From positions 3,968,001 to 4,032,000 of the forward strand of contig OZ244571.1 in the NCBI GenBank assembly GCA_965217825.1: a stretch of 64,000 bases of DNA. Direction: 5' to 3'. The stretch comes from VXNE01 sp965217825 (GTDB lineage: Bacteria; Pseudomonadota; Gammaproteobacteria; Pseudomonadales; Azotimanducaceae). The notes beneath the pieces were generated by a model. It ran no database searches. It was given only the letters and a program-made list of their open reading frames with translations, and was not told the DNA's origin. This document shows, one piece after another, positions 8,377-16,963 of this stretch; the stretch's first letter is position 1, and every line of letters starts with the position of its first letter. The translations under genes and the position numbers were made by a program.

Positions 8377-9309
8377 CTACAAGCCCCAGCATTCTAGCTC
8401 GTTGGCAAACACCAGGGGACCGCCGTAGTGTTCCCTGAGGGCCGCCCGGCTGGCGCTCTCGCGACCCAGCGTGCGGGTCGTTCGGTAGCCAAGAAACACC
8501 GTGCGCGCGTTCGCGCGCTGAGCGATGCGGCCGATCTGGGAGGGTCGCACGAACCGCTCCCGCACCTCGCCCCGCGCGAACTCCGGAATGGCCAGGTGGA
8601 TCACCAACGCGTCCACATCCTTGGCAAAACCCGCGACGATGTCGTTGCGATTGTTGAAGTTGCCGGTAAACACCATCGAGCGCCCCGCGATTTCGGCGCG
8701 CCACGCGAGGCTGGGCACGTCGCCGTGATGCACGGGAACTGCCGACAAACGCAGGTCTTTGGTACCAAACCCCGCCCATCGGCGCTGCCCCATCGAGGGC
8801 ACGCTGCGGGCATTGATCTTGTATCCGCCAGGACTCCTGAACGACAGGTATCCGGCGAGATGCGCGTACGCCCCGCCAGGCCCGATAAGGCGTTCGACAA
8901 ACTCCCGAGTCGACGGATAGGCGTCATCGCCATCCGGGCCGAGGACGGTAAGCGGTCGGACTCTATCGGCATTGCGAGAGCCCGCGACAAAGCTCGGAAA
9001 GTCGGTCGTACGGGGGGCCAGCAGACTGGTAAAGACAATGGCGTCCAGGTCCGCGAAGGCGGCGCCCGCTTCGTCGAAGCGCAGGGAACTTCCGGGACCC
9101 GGGTCGACCAGCAGCAACGCGCGGGCGTCCAGCCAAACCAGGTAGCTTGCCGCGGCGCGGCGATCGTTGAGCTCCTCGCCGCCGGATCCGAGCGTCTGGA
9201 TCCACACGCCCTCGTCACCGCAATACGGTTCCTCCGGCTGCGCGTCGGCGCATATCGCCGCGAACGCGCAGAAGAGCAAAGACCCGGTGCGAAGCCCGAC
9301 TCGTATCAT
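8377..9309 (-). CDS. Secreted metallo-beta-lactamase-fold protein lacking metal ligands
   Basis: A 310-residue protein with signal peptide (MIRVGLRTGSLLFCAFAAICADA) and the overall pattern of MBL-fold hydrolases: TLGSGG near the start, LLLVDPGPGSS, LDAIVFTSLL, VPVHHGDVPSLAWRAEI and MVFTGNFNNRND. Where active members carry HxHxDH, this one reads S-L-L-A-P-R, and the usual TGD is TGN. It therefore probably binds no metal there and may be a pseudoenzyme, or the family call may be only structural. GGAGGG precedes the ATG, which overlaps the nadE stop by 4 bp (ATGA), implying coupling. Confidence 0.75.
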   Translation of the reverse strand: MIRVGLRTGSLLFCAFAAICADAQPEEPYCGDEGVWIQTLGSGGEELNDRRAAASYLVWLDARALLLVDPGPGSSLRFDEAGAAFADLDAIVFTSLLAPRTTDFPSFVAGSRNADRVRPLTVLGPDGDDAYPSTREFVERLIGPGGAYAHLAGYLSFRSPGGYKINARSVPSMGQRRWAGFGTKDLRLSAVPVHHGDVPSLAWRAEIAGRSMVFTGNFNNRNDIVAGFAKDVDALVIHLAIPEFARGEVRERFVRPSQIGRIAQRANARTVFLGYRTTRTLGRESASRAALREHYGGPLVFANELECWGL

Positions 9310-11225
9310 CGCAATCCCTCCAGCGAAGCCAGCGCCGCTTTCGCATCGGCCTCGTCCGGCATTCGCCAATCTCCGCGCGGAGACAGGCCCACGGTACCCA
9401 CCTTGGGTCCCGCCGGCAGCGTCGTGCGTTTGAACTGGGCCTGAAAAAAGCGCTGGAAGAACACCTTCAGCCAGCGCTTGACCTCATCGCCCGAATAGTT
9501 CTCCGCGAACGCCAGCTTGGCCAGCGCGTATATCTTGTCGGGCGCCGCACCAGTGCGTATGTAGTGGTAGAGAAAGAAGTCGTGCAGTTCGTAGGGGCCG
9601 ATGATCGACTCTGTTCTCTGCGCCACCGCGCCGCTCTCGGAAGGCACGAGTTCCGGCGTGATGGGGGTATCGAGCACGCGTTCCAGCACCGCTGCCAGCG
9701 CAGATCGGGCGCGGTGGCGTCCATACCAGCGGACGAGATAGGCGACCATCGTCTTCGGCACGCCCGCATTGACGTTGTAGTGCGCCATGTGATCCGCGTT
9801 GAACGTGCACCAGCCGAGGGCGAGTTCGGACAGATCGCCGGTGCCTACAACGATGCCGGCGATCTGATTCGCCACATCGAAGAGGATCTGCGTGCGCTCG
9901 CGGGCCTGGACGTTCTCGAATGTCACATCATATGCGCCGTTGTGGCCGATATCGTCCAGGTGAGAGCGGACCGCTCGCTCGATGGATATTTCCCGAATAG
10001 CTGCGCCTGCCGCCTTGGCCAGTTGCTTTGCCGATGCGTTGGTATGCTCGGTGGTCCCGGGTCCCGGCATGGTGATCGCATGCAGCGAGTCTACGGCCAA
10101 GTCGTTTAGCGCCAGCGCGTCGAGGCAGACGAGGAACGCCAGCGTGGAGTCGAGCCCGCCGGAGAGACCGATGACGGGGTGCCTGCTGCCCGCGGCTCGC
10201 AGGCGGCGCGCGAGACCGGTCGCCTGAATCGCGAGCACGTCCCTCGCGCGCGCCTCGAACTCGTGTTCATCGTCTGGCACGAACGGGTGTTTGGGGGAGC
10301 GCCGCAGCGTCTCTTCCAGGCGTCGCCCGGCGCCGGACGCCACCACAGGATAGGCGTCGCCGCGGCGGCTGCCGGAGAACGTCGAGTTGCGGGCGCGCTC
10401 GCGGCGCAGTCTATGCCAGTCGAAATCCACCGCGAGACTGCCGCCGTCGAGGAGAAAGCGCTCCGATTCCCCCAGCATCCAGCCATTCTCCGCAGCCAAC
10501 AGGTGGCCACCATATACGACATCCTTGGTCGACTCCGAGGGGCCGCTCGACGCATACAGATAGCCGCAGATGAGCCGCGCGCTTTGCATGCGCACCAGAT
10601 CGCGCCGATAGTCGGCTTTCGCCACCAGCTCGTTGCTGGCCGAGAGGTTGACGATGAAGTCCGCCCCGGCAAGGGCGTGGCCCACGCTCGGTGGCAGCGG
10701 CGACCAGAGGTCCTCGCAGACCTCAATGGCGAAACGGGCACCGCCGATATCGAACAGTTGCCTGGGGTTCATGGCGAAGCGGCCGAGCCGATCATCGTCT
10801 ACCGCGACGGCCACATCTTCGCCGGAAGCGAACCAGCGTTTCTCGTAGTATTCCTCGTGGTTCGGCAACGCCGACTTCGGCACCGCGCCCACCACGCGTC
10901 CCCCCGCGCACACGAACCCGGCATTCAGCAGGCGCCCATCATCCAGGCGCCAGGGCGCACCGACGACGAACGCCGTGTCGCCCGTTTCGCGCGCTATCAC
11001 GGCGAGCGCTGCTCGCGATGCCGCCAGCAGATCCTCCGCGCCGAACAGATCTTCGCAGCTATAGCCGGTGACGCCCAGTTCGGGGGTTACGACCAGCGAT
11101 GCGCCGCGGGAAGACAGTTCCCGATACGCGTCGAGAAGCGCGACCGCATTGGCCGCCGGATCGGCGACGCGCACGCGGGGTGCGGCGGCGGCGGCGCGAA
11201 CAAAACCGAACTGCGCATAGTCCAT
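9306..11225 (-). CDS. nadE: Glutamine-dependent NAD+ synthetase
   Basis: A 639-residue two-domain enzyme making NAD+ from deamido-NAD+, ATP and glutamine. The N-terminal nitrilase-type glutaminase has the triad Glu49 (VTPELGVTGYSCEDLF), Lys117 (GAVPKSALPN) and Cys170 (AIEVCEDLW). The C-terminal ATP-pyrophosphatase domain has its loop SGGLDS at 355-360, followed by the conserved VVGTGDLSELALGWCT. Length fits the long, mycobacterial-type NadE class. The MBL-fold gene starts within its stop codon. Confidence 0.96.
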   Translation of the reverse strand: MDYAQFGFVRAAAAAPRVRVADPAANAVALLDAYRELSSRGASLVVTPELGVTGYSCEDLFGAEDLLAASRAALAVIARETGDTAFVVGAPWRLDDGRLLNAGFVCAGGRVVGAVPKSALPNHEEYYEKRWFASGEDVAVAVDDDRLGRFAMNPRQLFDIGGARFAIEVCEDLWSPLPPSVGHALAGADFIVNLSASNELVAKADYRRDLVRMQSARLICGYLYASSGPSESTKDVVYGGHLLAAENGWMLGESERFLLDGGSLAVDFDWHRLRRERARNSTFSGSRRGDAYPVVASGAGRRLEETLRRSPKHPFVPDDEHEFEARARDVLAIQATGLARRLRAAGSRHPVIGLSGGLDSTLAFLVCLDALALNDLAVDSLHAITMPGPGTTEHTNASAKQLAKAAGAAIREISIERAVRSHLDDIGHNGAYDVTFENVQARERTQILFDVANQIAGIVVGTGDLSELALGWCTFNADHMAHYNVNAGVPKTMVAYLVRWYGRHRARSALAAVLERVLDTPITPELVPSESGAVAQRTESIIGPYELHDFFLYHYIRTGAAPDKIYALAKLAFAENYSGDEVKRWLKVFFQRFFQAQFKRTTLPAGPKVGTVGLSPRGDWRMPDEADAKAALASLEGLR

Positions 11226-11387
11226 GCAGCGATTCTAGCCCGGAAGTCTCGATGCGTGTCCGAAAGGGCTGCTCGCCGCGAAGAGCGCGGCCGCACCAAA
11301 GGCTGACGCGTGCTCAATGAGACTTGCGCGAACTCAACGTACAATCCGCGTCCTAAGGACATATCGGGACGGTCGCGGAAAACCAGC

Positions 11388-12506
11388 GTGAATTTCGAAT
11401 TCTCAGATGAGCAAAACCTGCTGCGCGAACAGGCGGCGGGATTTCTCCAGGACAAGTGTCCGCCGAGCGCCGTGCGCGCGATCCTGGAAGGCGACGCGTC
11501 TTTCGACGCCGAGCTATTCAAGGGCATTGCAGAAATGGGTTGGACAGCCGCCACCATCCCGGAAAAGCACGGCGGTCTCGGACTGTCCTACCTGGAGCTA
11601 TGCGTGATCGCGGAGGAGCTCGGGCGTGTCGTGGCGCCCGTGCCTTTCTCATCGTCGGCCTACCTGGCGACGGAAGCGCTGATCCTGGCCGGAAACGACG
11701 CGCAGCGGGAAGCCTGGTTGCCGAAGCTCGCTTCCGGCGCAGCTATCGGCGCGTTCGCGCTCGCCGAAGGGCCGGGGCAACCGTCGGCGAGCCGTCTCGC
11801 CACATCGTACGCGAATGGCACCGTGACGGGAGCGAAGCTGCCGGTGGCCGACGGCGACATAGCGGATTTCGCGGTTGTGGTCGTCAAATGCGACCGAGGC
11901 GACGGCGCAAGCCTCTGCCTCGTGCCTCTCGACAGCGAGGGCGTAACACGGGCGAAGGTGGGGACCCTGGACCCGACCCGGTCCCATGCCAAGATCGACT
12001 TCGACAGCGCGGCAGCGGAACTTGTTGGCGGTGCGGGAGAAGGTTGGGAGCTCACACGTAGAATTCTCGACCGCGCCGCGGTGCTTTTTGCATGGGAACA
12101 GGTTGGCGGTGCAAACGCGGCGCTCGAGCAGGCCAAGGAGTACGCCATGGGGCGCTACGCCTTCGGGCGACCGATCGCCGGGTTTCAGGCCATCAAGCAC
12201 AAACTCGCCAACATCTACGTAAAGAACACGCTCGCGCGCTCGAACTGCTACTACGGTGCCTGGGCGCTGTCGACGGATGCCGGCGAGCTGCCCCTGGCGG
12301 CGGCAACGGCGCGGGTCAGCGCAATCCAGGCCTACTACTTCGCTTCCAAGGAAAACATCCAGACCCACGGCGGCATGGGGTTTACGTGGGAATTCGACTG
12401 CCAGTTCCACTACCGGCGCGCGAAGCTGCTATCCGTGAACATTGGCAGCGAACGTATTTGGCAGGATCGACTCATCACCGCCATCGAAGCAGGCCAGGCG
12501 GCTTGA
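11388..12506 (+). CDS. Acyl-CoA dehydrogenase (first of a pair)
   Basis: A 372-residue flavoprotein of the acyl-CoA dehydrogenase superfamily, oxidising acyl-CoA to enoyl-CoA. Features are an N-terminal helical domain (FEFSDEQNLLREQAAGFL), the middle domain with an FALAEG strand, and the C-terminal GRPIAGFQAIKHKLAN and THGGMGFTWEFD motifs. I start it at the GTG 11388-11390, where the family-like sequence begins; an ATG-less extension to 11310 has no homology-like content. The second acyl-CoA dehydrogenase follows after 21 bp, and such pairs often act as heteromers on bulky CoA thioesters such as sterol side chains. Substrate here is not known. Confidence 0.93.
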   Translation: MNFEFSDEQNLLREQAAGFLQDKCPPSAVRAILEGDASFDAELFKGIAEMGWTAATIPEKHGGLGLSYLELCVIAEELGRVVAPVPFSSSAYLATEALILAGNDAQREAWLPKLASGAAIGAFALAEGPGQPSASRLATSYANGTVTGAKLPVADGDIADFAVVVVKCDRGDGASLCLVPLDSEGVTRAKVGTLDPTRSHAKIDFDSAAAELVGGAGEGWELTRRILDRAAVLFAWEQVGGANAALEQAKEYAMGRYAFGRPIAGFQAIKHKLANIYVKNTLARSNCYYGAWALSTDAGELPLAAATARVSAIQAYYFASKENIQTHGGMGFTWEFDCQFHYRRAKLLSVNIGSERIWQDRLITAIEAGQAA

Positions 12507-12527
12507 GGGATTCAGGGAAGACGCATC

Positions 12528-13736
12528 ATGGACTTTAACGACACCCCCGAAGAAGCCGCGTTCCGGCACGAAGCGCGGGCTTGGCTGGAAGCCAACGTCC
12601 CCTCGAAGGCGGAACTCGAAGGGCTTGACGAGATACAGCGCGCGAAGCTCTGGCAAATGCGCAAGTACGAAGCCGGCTGGGCCTGTATCCGCTGGCCCAG
12701 GGAGTACGGCGGGCGCGGCGCGTCGGCCATGGAACAGGTCATCTGGAACCAGGAGGAGTCGTCCGTTCGCATCCCTGCGAGCATATTCGCGATCGGCCAG
12801 GGAATGGCGGCGCCGACGATGATGAGCTGGGCAACGGAAGAACAGAAACGCAAACATCTGCCGCCGCTTTCCTCCGGCGAACACATCTGGTGCCAGTTGT
12901 TCAGCGAACCCGCTGGCGGCTCGGACCTGGCGGCGTTGCGCACGAAGGCGGAAAAGGACGGCGACGAGTGGTTGGTCAACGGCCAGAAAATCTGGACCTC
13001 GGGAGCCCAATATAGCGACTACGCGATCCTGGTCGTCCGAACGGATCCGGAAGTGCCGAAGCACAAGGGGCTGACCTACTTCTTCATCGACATGAAGTCG
13101 CCCGGCATCGAGACCAAGCCGATCAAGCAGATATCCGGCGAGTCCAATTTCAACGAAGTCTATTTCACGGACGTGCGGATTCCCGATGCACAACGCCTCG
13201 GCGCCGTGGGCCAGGGATGGCAGGTTGCCATCACGACACTGATGAACGAGCGCGCCGCCATCGGGGGCGGCGGCGGACTTGGCTTCAGACACGTGTTCGA
13301 ACTCGCCCAGCGCATGGAGATCGACGGCCGGCCCGCCATCGAAGACAGATCGGTGCGCGCCCGACTCGCCGATTGGTACGTCCAGGAATCCGGCCTGCGG
13401 TTCAGCGGCTACCGGGCGATGTCGGCCCTGTCGAGGGGCGAAATTCCCGGGCCGGAAAATTCCATCGGCAAATATGTCGGCGCCTCGAAAGCCCAGGACA
13501 TGGCATCGTTCGCCATCGACCTGCTGGAAATGTCCGGCGTCGTTTCAGACCCCGAATTCTCGTGGCGCTCGGGCATACTCCAGGGCACGTTCATCGGCGC
13601 GCCGGGCATGCGCATCGCGGGCGGCACGGACGAGATCATGCTCAACATCCTCGCCGAGCGCGTACTCGGCTTGCCGCAGGACGTGCGCGTCGACAAGGGA
13701 ATTCCGTTCAGCCAGGTGCCGACCAGCGCTTCCTGA
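12528..13736 (+). CDS. Acyl-CoA dehydrogenase (second of a pair)
   Basis: A 402-residue acyl-CoA dehydrogenase: N-terminal helices (MDFNDTPEEAAFRHEARAWL), FAD-contacting segment QLFSEPAGGSDLA, VNGQKIWTSGAQYSDY, and the C-terminal AGGTDEIMLNILAERVLG that closes the active site in this superfamily. AGGGAAG lies upstream of the ATG. It is co-oriented with and 21 bp from the first dehydrogenase. Its sequence is only distantly like its neighbour, as expected for a heteromeric pair rather than a recent duplication. Confidence 0.94.
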   Translation: MDFNDTPEEAAFRHEARAWLEANVPSKAELEGLDEIQRAKLWQMRKYEAGWACIRWPREYGGRGASAMEQVIWNQEESSVRIPASIFAIGQGMAAPTMMSWATEEQKRKHLPPLSSGEHIWCQLFSEPAGGSDLAALRTKAEKDGDEWLVNGQKIWTSGAQYSDYAILVVRTDPEVPKHKGLTYFFIDMKSPGIETKPIKQISGESNFNEVYFTDVRIPDAQRLGAVGQGWQVAITTLMNERAAIGGGGGLGFRHVFELAQRMEIDGRPAIEDRSVRARLADWYVQESGLRFSGYRAMSALSRGEIPGPENSIGKYVGASKAQDMASFAIDLLEMSGVVSDPEFSWRSGILQGTFIGAPGMRIAGGTDEIMLNILAERVLGLPQDVRVDKGIPFSQVPTSAS

Positions 13737-13790
13737 AGGAGCAGCGGAAGTTGGCGTGCTACACCCCGCCAAGGGGGCGATGATCGCCCT

Positions 13791-13848
13791 AGCGAGGGGG
13801 ACCCCTGCACGCAAGAGCCGAGGCCGAACGCCCCGGCGACGGGCACTT
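13791..13848 (+). repeat. Dispersed palindromic repeat, diverged copy (E)
   Basis: The segment GCGAGGGGGACCCCT...CAAGAGCCGAGGCCGAACGC...GGGCACTT follows the order of the family consensus (palindrome, GAGCCGAAGCCGAAGGC block, terminal GGGGCAC) with several changes. Its final bases merge into the clpB promoter. Confidence 0.5.
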
Positions 13849-13873
13849 GTAAAACCGCCAAACACCCCAACCT
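13846..13873 (+). promoter_or_regulatory. Sigma32 (heat-shock) promoter candidate for clpB
   Basis: CTTGTAA, 12 bp, CCCCAACCT, against the sigma32 consensus CTTGAAA - 11-16 bp - CCCCATNT. It sits 48 bp upstream of the clpB ATG, where heat-shock control is expected. The first bases of the -35 box coincide with the tail (GGGCACTTG) of the dispersed repeat. Confidence 0.6.
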
Positions 13874-13920
13874 AAGCGCTTGTAGATAACTGATCCGCGA
13901 ACGGCTCCACGGGGTTCGAC

Positions 13921-16524
13921 ATGCGAATGGACAAACTGACGACACGGTTGCAGACGGCGCTGGGTTCGGCGCAAAGCCTGGCACTCGGCCGCGACCACCA
14001 GTTCGTCGAACCGCTCCACGTGCTGATCGCCCTGCTCGATCAGCAAGGCGGCGGCGTTCGACCTCTTCTCGCCCAGTCGGGCGTCGATGTCAATGCGCTG
14101 CGCGCACAACTCGGGGACATGCTGGCGCGACGGCCCACGGTCAGCGGCGGGGATGCCGGCGACGTGCAAATCGACAACGAACTCGCGCGCACACTGAACA
14201 TAACGGACAAGCTCGCGCAGAAGCGCGGCGACCAATACATATCCAGCGAGCTGTTCGTTCTGGCTGTCCTGGAAACCGGCGGCACCGTCGCGGATGCGCT
14301 CGCCACCCATGGCGCCCAACCGCAAGCCATCGAAGTGGCCATCGCCCAGGTCCGGGGCGGCGACCCCGTTTCCGACCCCAACGCTGAAGAGAACCGGCAA
14401 GCCCTGGAGAAGTACTCCATCGATCTCACCGCGCGGGCCGAGCAAGGCAAGCTCGACCCGGTGATCGGCCGGGATGACGAGATTCGCCGCACCATCCAGG
14501 TGTTGCAGCGGCGCACGAAGAACAACCCGGTGCTCATCGGCGAACCCGGCGTCGGAAAGACCGCCATCGCCGAAGGTCTGGCGCAACGTATCGTCAACGG
14601 GGAAGTGCCGGAAGGACTGAAGAACAGGCGCCTGCTGTCGCTCGACATGGGCGCGCTGATCGCCGGGGCCAAGTACCGCGGCGAGTTCGAAGAACGCATG
14701 AAAGCCGTGCTCAACGATTTGTCCAAACAGGAAGGTCGCATCGTCCTGTTCATCGACGAGCTGCACACTCTCGTCGGCGCGGGCGCGGCAGAGGGTGCGA
14801 TGGATGCCGGTAACATGCTGAAACCCGCGCTCGCCCGGGGCGAATTGCATTGCGTTGGCGCTACAACGCTGGACGAATACCGCCAGAAAATCGAAAAGGA
14901 CGCAGCGCTCGAACGGCGATTCCAGAAAGTGCTCGTCGATGAACCGTCCGTCGAAGACACGGTCGCTATTCTGCGCGGCCTGAAGGAACGCTACGAAGTG
15001 CACCACGGCGTCGACATCACCGACCCGGCCATCATCGCGGCGGCGACCCTGTCCCACCGCTATATCACCGACCGCCAGCTACCCGACAAGGCCATCGATC
15101 TTGTGGACGAGTCGGCAAGTCGAATACGCATGGAGATCGACTCCAAGCCCGAACCGATGGACCGGCTGGAACGGCGGCTGGTGCAACTCAAGATCGAACA
15201 GGAAGCGCTGAAGAAAGAGACGGACGCGTCGTCCAGGGAACGGCTCGGCCGGCTCACTCGGGACATCGAGACGACGGAACGCGAATACGCCGACCTGGAA
15301 GAAGTGTGGAACGGCGAGAAGGCTGTAGTAAACGGCACGCAGCAAGTCAAGGAAGAACTGGAACGTGCGCGCGTGGCGTTCGAGACCGCGCAGCGCGGCG
15401 GCGATCTCCAGCGCATGGCCGAGTTGCGCTACGGCAAGATACCGGAACTCGAGAAACGGCTCGGCGACGCCGCCGAGGCCGACCGGTCGGTTTTCAAGCT
15501 ACTGCGGAACAAGGTGACCGAGGATGAAATCGCCGAAGTCGTCTCCGCCTGGACCGGCATTCCGGTATCCAGGATGCTGCAGGGCGAGCGTGAAAAGCTG
15601 CTTGCGATGGAAGCCGGCCTGCATCAACGCGTTGTCGGCCAGGACGAAGCCGTGACTGCCATCGCCGACGCCATCCGGCGCTCCCGCGCGGGCCTCGCCG
15701 ACCCCAATCGGCCGAACGGTTCATTCCTGTTCCTCGGCCCCACCGGCGTCGGCAAGACCGAACTCAGCAAGGCGCTGGCGGAATTCCTGTTCGACACCGA
15801 AGACGCGATGGTGCGTCTCGACATGTCCGAGTTCATGGAGAAGCACTCCGTCGCGCGCCTTATCGGCGCCCCGCCCGGCTACGTCGGCTACGAGGAAGGG
15901 GGCTACCTGACAGAGAAAGTTCGCCGCAAGCCCTATTCCGTGCTGCTGCTCGATGAAATCGAGAAAGCGCATCCCGACGTGTTCAACATCCTGTTGCAGG
16001 TGCTCGAGGACGGCCGTCTCACAGATGGCCACGGCCGCACGGTGGACTTCCGAAACACCGTGGTCGTCATGACTTCGAACCTCGGTTCGTCGATCATCCA
16101 GGAGTTCGCGGGCGAGGAGAACTACGAAGCGATGAAGGCGAGCGTCATGGACGTGGTCGCGCAGCAGTTTCGTCCCGAGTTCGTGAACCGCATCGATGAG
16201 ACGGTGGTGTTCCACCCGCTGAACAAGAGCCAGATCCGCGCGATCACCGACATACAGGTCGGACGGCTCAAGGAGCGGCTCGCCGAACAGGATATCGCGC
16301 TCGAACTGACCGACGCGGCGCTCGACAAGCTCAGCGAGGCGGGCTTCGATCCGGTGTACGGCGCGCGGCCGCTGAAACGCGCCATCCAGCAGCAGTTGGA
16401 AAACCCCCTCTCCAAACGCTTGCTGGCTGGCGAATTCGGCGGCCGCGACGCGGTCTCGGTGAATGTCTCAGGCGACGAGCTGGTCTTCGCCCCGGGCACA
16501 CCTGCGGCAAACGCGGCGGCCTGA
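13921..16524 (+). CDS. clpB: ATP-dependent disaggregase ClpB
   Basis: An 867-residue Hsp100 chaperone that works with DnaK to pull apart aggregated proteins. In order: Clp N domain (MRMDKLTTRLQTALGSAQSLA), first AAA+ module with Walker A GEPGVGKT at 207-214, a coiled-coil M domain (about 400-520), and second AAA+ module with GPTGVGKT at 606-613 and C-terminal D2 small domain. The M domain distinguishes it from ClpA and ClpC. A sigma32-like promoter lies upstream. It ends 19 bp from a convergent DksA-like gene. Confidence 0.97.
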   Translation: MRMDKLTTRLQTALGSAQSLALGRDHQFVEPLHVLIALLDQQGGGVRPLLAQSGVDVNALRAQLGDMLARRPTVSGGDAGDVQIDNELARTLNITDKLAQKRGDQYISSELFVLAVLETGGTVADALATHGAQPQAIEVAIAQVRGGDPVSDPNAEENRQALEKYSIDLTARAEQGKLDPVIGRDDEIRRTIQVLQRRTKNNPVLIGEPGVGKTAIAEGLAQRIVNGEVPEGLKNRRLLSLDMGALIAGAKYRGEFEERMKAVLNDLSKQEGRIVLFIDELHTLVGAGAAEGAMDAGNMLKPALARGELHCVGATTLDEYRQKIEKDAALERRFQKVLVDEPSVEDTVAILRGLKERYEVHHGVDITDPAIIAAATLSHRYITDRQLPDKAIDLVDESASRIRMEIDSKPEPMDRLERRLVQLKIEQEALKKETDASSRERLGRLTRDIETTEREYADLEEVWNGEKAVVNGTQQVKEELERARVAFETAQRGGDLQRMAELRYGKIPELEKRLGDAAEADRSVFKLLRNKVTEDEIAEVVSAWTGIPVSRMLQGEREKLLAMEAGLHQRVVGQDEAVTAIADAIRRSRAGLADPNRPNGSFLFLGPTGVGKTELSKALAEFLFDTEDAMVRLDMSEFMEKHSVARLIGAPPGYVGYEEGGYLTEKVRRKPYSVLLLDEIEKAHPDVFNILLQVLEDGRLTDGHGRTVDFRNTVVVMTSNLGSSIIQEFAGEENYEAMKASVMDVVAQQFRPEFVNRIDETVVFHPLNKSQIRAITDIQVGRLKERLAEQDIALELTDAALDKLSEAGFDPVYGARPLKRAIQQQLENPLSKRLLAGEFGGRDAVSVNVSGDELVFAPGTPAANAAA

Positions 16525-16543
16525 CACCGCGCGCCGTGGGGCA

Positions 16544-16891
16544 CTACAGTCTGCGGTCTCGCTTCTGCGCGCAGTCGATGCAGAGCGCCACCGAAGGCAG
16601 CGCGTTCAACCGAGGCTCGCCGATCTCCTCGCCGCAACTTGCGCAGTACGGGTAATCACCCGATTCGATGCGCCGCAGCGCGACTTCGATCGATCGCAGC
16701 TCGGCATTCAGCTCGCTGTCTATCGCTACCAGGACGCCCTGATTCTCAAGCTCCACCGCCTGCTCGGCGAAATCCGGCGGCAGCGGTTCGTCGCGATGCT
16801 GCGTATGCATTGCAACGCGGGCAACACGGTCCTTCAGTTCTTCCCGCCGCGCTTCGAGTTCGCTACGGCGCGTATCAAGGTCCATACGCAC
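16544..16891 (-). CDS. DksA/TraR-family zinc-finger protein
   Basis: A 115-residue protein with a long N-terminal coiled coil (TRRSELEARREELKDRVARV) and a C-terminal four-Cys zinc finger, CASCGEE then CIDC, in the DksA/TraR pattern. Family members bind the RNA polymerase secondary channel and modulate initiation, often with ppGpp. It is shorter than canonical DksA (about 150) and close to the short DksA-like or YbiI-type proteins. A second ATG two codons in could also serve. It is convergent with clpB. Confidence 0.85.
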   Translation of the reverse strand: MRMDLDTRRSELEARREELKDRVARVAMHTQHRDEPLPPDFAEQAVELENQGVLVAIDSELNAELRSIEVALRRIESGDYPYCASCGEEIGEPRLNALPSVALCIDCAQKRDRRL

Positions 16892-16963
16892 ACCCTAACG
16901 CAACACGGCGCGCTGTCAATGCGGGGAAACGCCGGCGTGTGCCCCAGGACATCCTCGTTGTGA

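Noticed and set aside
11340..11345. TACAAT as -10 for the acyl-CoA dehydrogenase operon
   Set aside because: The only TTG-like hexamer upstream (TTGCGC) is 10 bp away, too close to be a -35, so I do not claim a promoter.
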